From positions 1 to 5,309 of the forward strand of contig CAAEEC010000107.1 in assembly GCA_900754755.1 (NCBI GenBank): a stretch of DNA of 5,309 nt. Direction: 5' to 3'. The translations under genes were made by a program, and so were the position numbers. This document shows, piece after piece, positions 1 to 5,309 of the stretch (its first letter is position 1; each line of letters opens with the position of its first letter). This DNA is from Clostridia bacterium. Its GTDB lineage: Bacteria > Bacillota > Clostridia > Christensenellales > Aristaeellaceae. The notes beneath the pieces were generated by a model. That model was not told where the DNA came from. It saw only the letters and a list, made by a program, of their open reading frames with translations, and made no database searches.

Positions 1-783
1 CAAGGGCTCTTATCCGGTTTGGCCCACAGCATCAACGAAACAGGCCAGGTGCTGCAACGGCAAAGAGCCGCCCTACAAAAGAAAGAAACGGCGCGGGCCA
101 ATTGGATCGCCGGCGTTTCTCACGACATCCGCACCCCGCTTTCCATGGTGATGGGATACGCCAGCCAAATGGCGGAAAATGGCGCGCTGGACGCCGGCAC
201 GCGAAAAAAAGCTCTGGTCATTCTAAAGCAGAGCGAAAAAATGCGCAATCTGATCCGCGACCTGAACCTGACCACGAAATTGGAATACAGCATGCAGCCG
301 CTCTCCTGCGCTCCTGTGAGCCTAGTTTCCCTCGTTCGCCAGGTTGTGGCGGATTTCCTAAACCTGGATATCGAAGGAAAATATCCCCTGGAATTTTCCG
401 CGCCGGATGGCCAGCATCCCTGCACCATACAGGCGGACGCAGGACTTTTGCGGCGGGCGATGGCCAATTTGCTCCAAAATAGCATGGCGCACAACGAAGA
501 GGGCTGCCACATCTGGGTCGCGGTGCGGCAGGAAGGGGAATTTTACCGCGTGGTTGTGGAGGACGACGGCATCGGCGTGACCAACGCGCAAATCGAAGCC
601 CTTCAGCACACGCCCCACTATATGATGTGCGATAGCGACGATGGCCAGCAGCGGCACGGCCTGGGCCTGCTCATCGTCCGGCAGATCGCCCTGGCGCACC
701 ACGGCGAATGCCAGGTCGCGCACAGCGCACATGGGGGATTTCGGGCGGAAATTTCCCTGCCAGTGGCCGGAGAACCGCTGTAA
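1..783 (+). CDS. Sensor histidine kinase (HisKA + HATPase_c), C-terminal part, 5' end outside window
   Basis: This is the cytoplasmic kinase core of a two-component sensor that autophosphorylates on histidine and passes the phosphate to a response regulator. The frame is open to base 1, so the gene starts upstream. A TTG at 19 would fit a start poorly because it sits in what looks like the linker between a HAMP domain and the kinase. Counting codons from base 1 (260 visible), the H-box GVSHDIRTPLS has the phospho-acceptor His41 (codon 121-123). The dimerisation helices run to about residue 100. The N-box MANLLQNSMAHN (Asn156, Asn160) and the G1 box VEDDGIGV (Asp188/Asp189) follow. The G2 box is RHGLGLLIVRQIA (Gly220, Gly222), and the end HGGFRAEISLP is typical of HATPase_c. 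All catalytic boxes are intact. The sensor and membrane part is not visible, so the signal is unknown. Its response regulator would be expected upstream. The gene ends with TAA, 120 bases before the next gene. Confidence 0.93.
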   Translation, partial: QGLLSGLAHSINETGQVLQRQRAALQKKETARANWIAGVSHDIRTPLSMVMGYASQMAENGALDAGTRKKALVILKQSEKMRNLIRDLNLTTKLEYSMQPLSCAPVSLVSLVRQVVADFLNLDIEGKYPLEFSAPDGQHPCTIQADAGLLRRAMANLLQNSMAHNEEGCHIWVAVRQEGEFYRVVVEDDGIGVTNAQIEALQHTPHYMMCDSDDGQQRHGLGLLIVRQIALAHHGECQVAHSAHGGFRAEISLPVAGEPL

Positions 784-803
784 GCGCGCACAACTTTATT
801 TCT

Positions 804-829
804 AAATTCCATAAATATATGGATTTTTT
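804..829 (+). repeat. AT-rich inverted repeat plus T run (weak terminator or operator)
   Basis: The arms TCCATA (808-813) and TATGGA (818-823) are perfect complements around the spacer AATA. The pairing can be extended outward by AAA/TTT (804-806 with 825-827) across one T-T mismatch. Six T residues (824-829) follow the right arm. The position 20 to 45 bases after the kinase stop fits a weak rho-independent terminator, but the stem has few G-C pairs. The dyad centre lies about 52 bases upstream of the predicted start of the oxidoreductase transcript, so it could equally be an activator or repressor site. The sequence alone does not decide. Confidence 0.4.
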
Positions 830-832
830 CCG

Positions 833-861
833 TTCTCAATCCGCGCGAAACGTGCTACAAT
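833..861 (+). promoter_or_regulatory. Candidate extended -10 promoter for the oxidoreductase-transporter operon
   Basis: The -10 box TACAAT (856-861) matches TATAAT at five of six positions and is preceded by TGC (853-855), an extended -10 motif. A weaker -35 box TTCTCA (833-838, four of six) lies 17 bases upstream. Predicted transcription would begin near 868, giving a leader of about 36 bases before the ATG at 904. The weak -35 box is what one expects of a promoter that needs an activator, which would fit control by the AraC-family protein encoded downstream. That link is inference. Confidence 0.5.
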
Positions 862-890
862 AGGCGCAGAAGCTCCGCAAACGAAAAAAT

Positions 891-898
891 AAGGAGGG
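891..898 (+). promoter_or_regulatory. Ribosome binding site of the Gfo/Idh/MocA gene
   Basis: AAGGAGGG is near-perfectly complementary to the 16S rRNA tail. Its AGGAGG core (892-897) ends six bases before the ATG at 904, fixing this start. The ten bases AAGGAGGGCG recur in front of the araC-family gene (3157-3166). Confidence 0.85.
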
Positions 899-903
899 CG
901 CTT

Positions 904-2205
904 ATGAAAAAGGTTCGCATCGGGGTCTTTGGCTTGTACCGTGGCACGAGCATGATCAATTATTGCATGGCCGCCGATCACGCGCAAGTCGTGGCAATCT
1001 GCGATAAGTGGGAGGAAGGCATTGCGCGCAAAAAGGCACAACTCAAAGACGATTCCATCGCGTTCTACACCAGCTTTGACGAATTCATCCAGCACGATAT
1101 GGATGCGGTCGTGCTGGCCAACTACGCCAACGAACACGCGCCGTTTGCCATCCGCTGCCTGAAAGCCGGCAAGCACGTGTTCAGCGAAGTGCTGCCCGTG
1201 CAAACGATGAAAGAAGCGGTAGAGCTGGTCGAATGCGTGGAGCAAACCGGGAAAATCTATGCCTATGGAGAAAACTATTGCTACATGCCCGGCCCCTACG
1301 AGATGCGCAAGCTGTATCGCGAAGGAAAAATCGGCGAATTTGAATACGGCGAGGGCGAATACATCCACAATTGCGAGCCCATCTGGCCGAGCATTACCTA
1401 TGGCGATCCCGACCACTGGCGCAATCTCATGTACGCCACGTATTACTGCACCCACTCGCTCGGCCCGCTCGTACACATCACAGGTCTGCGGCCGGTTTCG
1501 GTGGTGGGCTTTGAAAGCGGCAAAGTGGAGCGCAAGCTGCGCTGCGGCGACAGAAGCGGCCTGTTCGGCATCGAGATGGTAACCTTTGAAAATGGCGCCA
1601 TCGCCAAGAGCATCCATGGCTGGCTATACAAAAATTCCATCTGGTACACGGTTTACGGCTCCAAAGGCCGCATGGAAACCGCGCGCGAAGACGCGAAAAC
1701 CGGGGACGTGAGCCGCATTTACGTGAACGCGGACGCGTATTCGGGCGAATATGGCGAAGAAAAGCTGGAAGTCTATGCGCCGGAAAACGCCCTCTCGGGC
1801 AATGCGAAAGTCTTCGGGCACGGCGGCTCGGATTTCTACTCGATGTACAATTTCATCGAAAAAATCCTCGGAAACGAAAATGCGGATACCATCGACATTT
1901 ATGAAGCGCTGGATATGTGCCTGCCGGGCATTTTCGCCTATCGTTCCGTGCTCAACGGCGGCATTCCCATGGAAATCCCCAACCTGCGCGATAAAGCCGT
2001 GCGGGAACAATACCGGAACGACACCATGTGCTCCGATCCCAAGGCGGCAGGCGATCAGCTCATCCCCTCTTTCTCCAAGGGAAACGCGGAAATTCCCCGC
2101 GAAGTGTACGACCGCATGCGCGAAAAGTGGCTGAAAGAATTCGAAGAAAACAGCGGCTATACGCGCGCGGCCTATACCCAAGGCAGCAACGAAAACGAGG
2201 GATAA
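904..2205 (+). CDS. Gfo/Idh/MocA-family protein with GH109-like active-site pattern
   Basis: A 433-residue cytoplasmic protein with an N-terminal Rossmann domain (about 1-125) and a C-terminal alpha/beta domain. Start ATG 904 follows an excellent ribosome binding site. The dinucleotide loop is G7-VF-G10-LYR-G14, with Tyr12 where a glycine is usual. The family's EKP motif (catalytic lysine) is replaced: GKHVFSEVLPVQT has E95-V96-L97, so no lysine. Further on are ENYCY (Glu123), GEYIH (Tyr153, His155), DHWR (His171), YCTHSLGP (Tyr181, His184) and GHGGSDFY (305-312). This set, including its spacing, resembles as I recall it the GH109 alpha-N-acetylgalactosaminidases, which use tightly bound NAD for a redox-neutral glycoside cleavage. 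The family assignment is secure. Glycosidase, dehydrogenase or epimerase activity on a sugar-like substrate is inference. There is no signal peptide, so it acts inside the cell. It is the first gene of an operon with the transporter at 2209. Confidence 0.92.
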   Translation: MKKVRIGVFGLYRGTSMINYCMAADHAQVVAICDKWEEGIARKKAQLKDDSIAFYTSFDEFIQHDMDAVVLANYANEHAPFAIRCLKAGKHVFSEVLPVQTMKEAVELVECVEQTGKIYAYGENYCYMPGPYEMRKLYREGKIGEFEYGEGEYIHNCEPIWPSITYGDPDHWRNLMYATYYCTHSLGPLVHITGLRPVSVVGFESGKVERKLRCGDRSGLFGIEMVTFENGAIAKSIHGWLYKNSIWYTVYGSKGRMETAREDAKTGDVSRIYVNADAYSGEYGEEKLEVYAPENALSGNAKVFGHGGSDFYSMYNFIEKILGNENADTIDIYEALDMCLPGIFAYRSVLNGGIPMEIPNLRDKAVREQYRNDTMCSDPKAAGDQLIPSFSKGNAEIPREVYDRMREKWLKEFEENSGYTRAAYTQGSNENEG

Positions 2206-2208
2206 GGC

Positions 2209-3054
2209 ATGTATTCTCTGCTGGTCGCCGCAACCGTCCTTTTCACCGTCCAATTTTTGTTCCAGCAGCAATATCGCAAAAGCCATGGCGCGGGGCTGGA
2301 AGCGATGCTCAATTTTTCCTTCTGCACAGGCTGCATTGGCTGCTTGCTGATGCTCGTGCTCAATGGATTTCATTTGCGCATCACGGCGTTTGCCGTGGGA
2401 ATGGCCATCGCCTATTCCGTTTCCAGCCTGCTGAACGTTTATTTCGCCCTCAAAGCGTTCACCACGGCGAACCTTTCGGTTTTTTCGGTATTTTCTATGC
2501 TGGGCGGCATGTTGCTACCATTTGCGCTGGGCATCGCGTTTTATGGGGAGCCGCTGACCGTAAGCAAAGTTCTTTGTTGCGCGCTGATTGCCGGCGCGGT
2601 GCTGCTCACCATAGAAAAAGGGGAGCGAAAATCCGGCGGACTGCGTTATTGCTTTGGCGTGTTTTTCTTCAACGGCATGAGCGGCGTGTTGTCCAAAATC
2701 CACCAATCCAACGCATTGCAGGCCACGGATAGTTATAGCTTCATGGCGCTGGCAAATTTGGGCAATGTGCTTCTATGTCTGGCGCTCCTGTTGGCGGTCT
2801 GCAAAACGCACCCACAGCTAAAAGGGCGGGAACCGCTATTCGTCAGCGGTTACGCCGTATGCTGCGCCATAGGCAATCTATTTTGCCTCATTGCGCTTAC
2901 GGTACTGCCCGCGTCGGTGCAATATCCCATCATCACGGGCGGCGTCATCGTCGGCGCGACCATCGTTAGTTTGCTCAAAAAAGAGCGCCCCAGCCGCCGG
3001 AATCTCGCGGCCGCGGGCGTGGCGTTCTTGGCCTCCGTGTTGATCGCACTATAA
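2209..3054 (+). CDS. EamA/DMT-superfamily transporter, ten membrane helices
   Basis: A 281-residue, very hydrophobic protein of typical length for the drug/metabolite transporter superfamily. Ten predicted membrane helices lie at about 2-19, 31-52, 58-80, 88-111, 118-135, 145-164, 176-198, 210-232, 238-256 and 264-281, in two five-helix halves as in EamA repeats. The first half ends with the family-like GEPLTVSKVL stretch (113-122) leading into helix 5. The second half has the matching KKERPSRRNLAAAG stretch (257-270) leading into helix 10, a pattern characteristic of these repeats. Start ATG 2209 is three bases after the upstream stop, and its GAGG signal (2197-2200) lies inside the preceding gene, so the two are probably transcribed and translated together. 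The substrate cannot be read from sequence. The context suggests the compound handled by the neighbouring enzyme, or its product. The direction of transport is unknown. Confidence 0.88.
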   Translation: MYSLLVAATVLFTVQFLFQQQYRKSHGAGLEAMLNFSFCTGCIGCLLMLVLNGFHLRITAFAVGMAIAYSVSSLLNVYFALKAFTTANLSVFSVFSMLGGMLLPFALGIAFYGEPLTVSKVLCCALIAGAVLLTIEKGERKSGGLRYCFGVFFFNGMSGVLSKIHQSNALQATDSYSFMALANLGNVLLCLALLLAVCKTHPQLKGREPLFVSGYAVCCAIGNLFCLIALTVLPASVQYPIITGGVIVGATIVSLLKKERPSRRNLAAAGVAFLASVLIAL

Positions 3055-3060
3055 CGCAAT

Positions 3061-3098
3061 CCGCAAAGTCCGAGCTGTTTCGCAGCGCCATCTTGCGG
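3061..3098 (+). repeat. Nested inverted repeats downstream of transporter gene
   Basis: CCGCAA (3061-3066) pairs with TTGCGG (3093-3098). Inside it GCTG (3074-3077) pairs with CAGC (3083-3086) around the loop TTTCG. The transcript could fold into a short two-part stem just before the terminator hairpin. There is no T run after it, so it is not itself a terminator. It may only be 3' end structure that stabilises the mRNA. Confidence 0.3.
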
Positions 3099-3102
3099 TT
3101 CT

Positions 3103-3145
3103 ATCCCGGCCTTCCGTCCCGTTGACAGGTGGGCCGGGATCTTTT
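3103..3145 (+). terminator. Rho-independent terminator of the oxidoreductase-transporter operon
   Basis: A perfect nine-base stem, ATCCCGGCC (3103-3111) with GGCCGGGAT (3132-3140), seven of its nine pairs being G-C, is followed by CTTTT (3141-3145). The loop is long, 20 bases, and its edges can add a few pairs. It lies 48 bases after the transporter stop. The T run is short and continues as TATAAT, which doubles as the -10 box of the next gene. The other strand has no T run after the stem, so termination should work only in the plus direction. Confidence 0.72.
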
Positions 3146-3150
3146 ATAAT
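3122..3150 (+). promoter_or_regulatory. Perfect consensus housekeeping promoter of the araC-family gene
   Basis: TTGACA (3122-3127) and TATAAT (3145-3150) match both consensus hexamers at every position, with the optimal 17-base spacer. The -35 box lies in the loop of the upstream terminator hairpin, the right stem arm fills the spacer, and the -10 box overlaps the end of the T run. Predicted transcription starts near 3157. The promoter should be strong without an activator. No second operator-like dyad is obvious around it, apart from the hairpin arms themselves. Confidence 0.85.
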
Positions 3151-3156
3151 AAAGCG

Positions 3157-3164
3157 AAGGAGGG
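3157..3164 (+). promoter_or_regulatory. Ribosome binding site of the araC-family gene
   Basis: AAGGAGGG lies eight bases before ATG 3173 and decides the start. An upstream in-frame TTG at 3122 would add 17 residues but coincides with the -35 box. It would therefore not be in the transcript and is rejected. Confidence 0.88.
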
Positions 3165-3172
3165 CGATCGTT

Positions 3173-4030
3173 ATGGATGAGCAAAACATTTGCCGTTTTA
3201 TGCCCGCAAAACCCGCGCCGGACGTGTTGCAGGCAATCAATTATGTATATGAAACCACCGATGTGCACAATGACCGCCCCGCCTTGTGCGCCACCTACCG
3301 CATGCACTTTGCAGCCTCTGGAACCGCTCAATTGCACTGCGGCGGACAAACGACACAATTGCGCGCAGGCGATCTGTTCTTTGTGTTCCCGGGGACGCCT
3401 TACCTGTTGAAGCCGGAGGCGGATTTCGCCTATTACTATATCAGTTACATTGGCCTGCGCGCAAACATGCTGATGGAACGCTTTGGCATAAACAGCAAAA
3501 ACGCCGTGCTTCCCGGCTTCGCAGAATTGGCGCCCGCTTGGCGGGAAGGCCTCAATGCCGCGCAGGAAGTGCTGGATCTGGCAGGCGAAAGCGTGCTGCT
3601 CCACACGTTCACCCGCATTGGCAGCCGCCTCGCCTCGCATAGCGCGCAGGAAAAGGCTACCGACGCGGCCAACCGCATGCTCCTGGTGAAAAAATACGTG
3701 GATGACCACTTCTCGGAGGCCGGGCTTTCCATGGAGCAAATTAGCGCGGCTTTTTCTTACCATAAAAAGTATCTATCCGCCGCCTTCAAAAAGCAATTCA
3801 AGGTGGGCGTATGGGAGTATCTAAACATCGTCCGCCTGAACCACGCCTTTGCGCTGATGGAAAACGGCCACACCAGCGTGCAGACCATCGCTTCCCTCTG
3901 CGGGTTTAACGACGCTTTGTATTTTTCCAAGGTATTCAAACAGCGAATGGGCGTCTCCCCACGGGAATATATGCGCGAACGCGCTGGCGGCAATTTGCTG
4001 TCACCCACAAAATCCAAAACGACGATTTAG
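3173..4030 (+). CDS. AraC-family transcriptional regulator with N-terminal cupin-like sensing domain
   Basis: A 285-residue DNA-binding regulator, the normal length for two-domain AraC proteins. Residues about 35-105 look like the AraC ligand-binding (cupin-like) barrel, with the typical QLRAGDLFFVFPGTPYLL strand-turn pattern (62-79). A helical dimerisation or linker region spans about 120-165. The C-terminal double helix-turn-helix covers about 170-270. Its first HTH is around LSMEQISAAFSYHKKYLSAAF (185-205). The second is around TSVQTIASLCGFNDALYFSKVF (234-255), followed by the family signature end GVSPREYM (260-267). Such proteins usually sense a small, often sugar-like ligand and activate nearby operons, so the oxidoreductase-transporter pair upstream is the likely target (inference). 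The last nine residues, SPTKSKTTI, lie beyond the conserved domain. The gene ends in TAG, whereas the other plus-strand genes end in TAA, and its stop overlaps the stop of the opposing kinase gene. Confidence 0.93.
   Translation: MDEQNICRFMPAKPAPDVLQAINYVYETTDVHNDRPALCATYRMHFAASGTAQLHCGGQTTQLRAGDLFFVFPGTPYLLKPEADFAYYYISYIGLRANMLMERFGINSKNAVLPGFAELAPAWREGLNAAQEVLDLAGESVLLHTFTRIGSRLASHSAQEKATDAANRMLLVKKYVDDHFSEAGLSMEQISAAFSYHKKYLSAAFKKQFKVGVWEYLNIVRLNHAFALMENGHTSVQTIASLCGFNDALYFSKVFKQRMGVSPREYMRERAGGNLLSPTKSKTTI
4027..4030. other. Overlapping convergent stop codons and compositional boundary
   Basis: The regulator ends with TAG at 4028-4030. The minus-strand kinase ends with TAA, read from 4029 to 4027. 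No convincing terminator hairpin with a T run lies within about 60 bases on either side. Hand counts give 37 G+C in 60 bases at 3841-3900, 24 in 60 at 4021-4080 and 17 in 60 at 4381-4440, so base composition changes here. Confidence 0.85.
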
Positions 4031-5309
4031 CAATCTATAATGCGTCGAATGTGTATAACTACACTCAATCCGCCATGAGAGTTACTCGTAATCGTGAGTC
4101 CATAATCCTTCCCATAGTACAATCGAATACGTTGATGCAGATTTCTCAAACCATAGCTATCATTCTCATCCGAAGCCATAGAATTCAAACTCATTTGCAA
4201 AATTTGTATAGATTCCGGTGTCATTCCCATGCCATTATCGTCCACAGATAAACACAGCATATCCTCTTTCACTTTCTTGCCGTGCAACCATAAGCAATTG
4301 TCATTACGATTGCTATTATATGCATGTTCAAAATAATTCTCGATCAACGGTTGAAATATATTTCTAATAACAAAGCAATCCAAAATTTCAGAATCAAAAT
4401 CATAGAATATTTTTACTCCATCATCATACCTTGCTCGAAACAATTTTAAATAATGCTCGCTAAATGCAAGTTCCTCACGCAATGTTACAATGTTTCTTGA
4501 GCTTAAAAGACCACGAAATATTGTCGATGCGTGTGTAATGAGATTCGCTGTTTCTATGTCGCCGTTTCGCGCGCATCTAGCCCGAAATAGTTCCAATGTG
4601 TTATATAAAAAGTGCGGATCAAATTTCGCCATCAATTCAGCCAATTCATATTTGCGTTGCTCAATTTCAAATTTATACAATTGCTCCACAGTATGTTGAA
4701 GTGCTTCTGCCATTTTATTAATCTCGCTTGCAATTTCGTTAAATTCACCATTATAAAACTTAAGCACAAAGCGATACTCCAAATGATTTTTTCCTATATA
4801 TTCCAATCCTTTACGTATCACTGCAGTTTCACGCCATATAAATGCCATTGCAGATTTAAACAAAATAATTGTAACCACCACTGCCAAAATCATAAGTACA
4901 ATTATCCCAATCGCACCAGCACAAGATGTAAAAAACAATTCACTCCATGCTATCGTAAAATAGCAAGTGGATTGACGCGGCGAATCCTTTAGTGGATATA
5001 CCAGTGTATATATTCCATCTGACGAATACAGTGCTGTTGCATTGCGATCCTGGACCAAAATATTTTTTTCTGTCCTATCACAAGTTGTATATAAAATCTG
5101 CCCATCTTCTACAATATAGAACTCCAAAGTTGACCAGATATTTTTATATTCATCTACAATTGCATCAAATATATCTGTATCAAACCCAAACAACATCTTT
5201 CCATTTGAAGCATATGCCGGTGTTCCACCGACAATAACAATATAATTCTTATTCCACACTTTTAAAAATCCACCCATAAGTTGCATATGATGCGTATTTT
5301 GCAAATCAA
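4027..5309 (-). CDS. YesM/LytS-type membrane sensor histidine kinase, N-terminus outside window
   Basis: The frame stays open through the last base of the window, so the gene begins further right. A TTG at 5304 is an unlikely start. Residues are counted from that codon (425 to the end). About 15-120 is the C-terminal part of an extracytoplasmic, possibly Cache-like sensing domain. One membrane helix follows at about 124-150, then a HAMP-like linker to about 205 and a charged helix. The His_kinase domain has KFDPHFLYNTLE with phospho-acceptor His231, where Asp229 replaces the asparagine usual in NPHFLYN. The ATPase domain has FQPLIENYFEHA (Asn323), VDDNGMGM (Asp355/Asp356) and SYGLRNLHQRI (Gly385). 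YesM-type kinases usually partner with an AraC-type response regulator and often control carbohydrate genes; that partner is not in the window. The regulator at 3173 has no receiver domain and so is not the partner. The gene is much more AT-rich than its neighbours, which suggests a separate origin. Confidence 0.92.
   Translation of the reverse strand, partial: DLQNTHHMQLMGGFLKVWNKNYIVIVGGTPAYASNGKMLFGFDTDIFDAIVDEYKNIWSTLEFYIVEDGQILYTTCDRTEKNILVQDRNATALYSSDGIYTLVYPLKDSPRQSTCYFTIAWSELFFTSCAGAIGIIVLMILAVVVTIILFKSAMAFIWRETAVIRKGLEYIGKNHLEYRFVLKFYNGEFNEIASEINKMAEALQHTVEQLYKFEIEQRKYELAELMAKFDPHFLYNTLELFRARCARNGDIETANLITHASTIFRGLLSSRNIVTLREELAFSEHYLKLFRARYDDGVKIFYDFDSEILDCFVIRNIFQPLIENYFEHAYNSNRNDNCLWLHGKKVKEDMLCLSVDDNGMGMTPESIQILQMSLNSMASDENDSYGLRNLHQRIRLYYGKDYGLTITSNSHGGLSVVIHIRRIIDC

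Noticed and set aside
802..1617. Long minus-strand open frame of 271 codons opposite the oxidoreductase gene
   Set aside because: It is a shadow of a GC-rich coding strand. It has low-complexity, His/Ala/Val-rich sequence, no recognisable domain and no good ribosome binding site, and the plus frame is clearly a real family member.
1624..2373. Minus-strand open frame of 249 codons across the oxidoreductase-transporter junction
   Set aside because: Same shadow effect. It spans two well-supported genes and shows no domain.
3122..3172. Upstream TTG start extending the AraC-family protein by 17 residues
   Set aside because: The TTG is part of the -35 box and lies upstream of the predicted transcript start. 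ATG 3173 has an ideal ribosome binding site.
3101..3763. Minus-strand open frame of 220 codons opposite the AraC-family gene
   Set aside because: It runs through the terminator and promoter region, shows no family motif, and is explained by the codon usage of the plus-strand gene.
3975..3987. Short GCGCG-AA-CGCGC palindrome near the 3' end of the regulator gene, considered as a terminator for the minus-strand kinase
   Set aside because: The two-base loop is too tight, no T run follows on the minus strand, and it lies in conserved AraC coding sequence.
4612..4992. Plus-strand open frame of 126 codons within the kinase gene
   Set aside because: It is antisense to the histidine kinase core and rich in Phe, Cys and His as expected of a shadow frame. 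There is no ribosome binding site or domain.
5284..5304. TTG 5304 or ATG 5286 as the start of the minus-strand kinase
   Set aside because: The frame is open to the window edge and the visible part lacks the first membrane helix and most of the sensing domain expected of this family, so the true start is outside.

Overview
The window looks like part of a Bacillota (Clostridia-type) chromosome. Strong AGGAGG ribosome binding sites, a consensus sigma-A type promoter, a YesM/LytS-like sensor kinase and an AraC/oxidoreductase/transporter neighbourhood all fit this. I cannot name a genus. Positions 1 to about 4030 are fairly GC-rich. From about 4031 to the end the DNA is clearly AT-rich, so the window contains a sharp compositional step.

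Layout: (a) 1-783, plus strand, the C-terminal half of a classical HisKA/HATPase sensor histidine kinase whose N-terminus lies outside the window. (b) 784-903, an intergenic region with an AT-rich inverted repeat followed by six T, a plausible extended -10 promoter and a strong ribosome binding site. (c) 904-2205, a Gfo/Idh/MocA-fold NAD(P)-binding protein. It lacks the usual EKP lysine and carries a residue pattern like that of the NAD-dependent GH109 glycosidases. (d) 2209-3054, a ten-helix EamA/DMT-type transporter, only 3 bases downstream and so almost certainly co-transcribed. (e) 3055-3172, a compact junction. A terminator-like hairpin here has the -35 box of a perfect consensus promoter in its loop and the -10 box directly after it. 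(f) 3173-4030, an AraC-family regulator with an N-terminal cupin-like sensor domain. (g) 4027-5309, minus strand, the C-terminal part of a YesM/LytS-type membrane sensor kinase. It converges on the regulator gene so closely that their stop codons overlap.

How they may work together (inference): the oxidoreductase-like enzyme and the transporter form a two-gene operon for uptake or export and processing of a small, probably sugar-like compound. The AraC protein, made from its own strong promoter, is the obvious candidate regulator. The two kinases at the edges belong to different systems. No response regulator is visible for either, and the minus-strand kinase probably has a different origin from the rest. 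No RNA genes, CRISPR arrays, transposases or attachment sites were seen.
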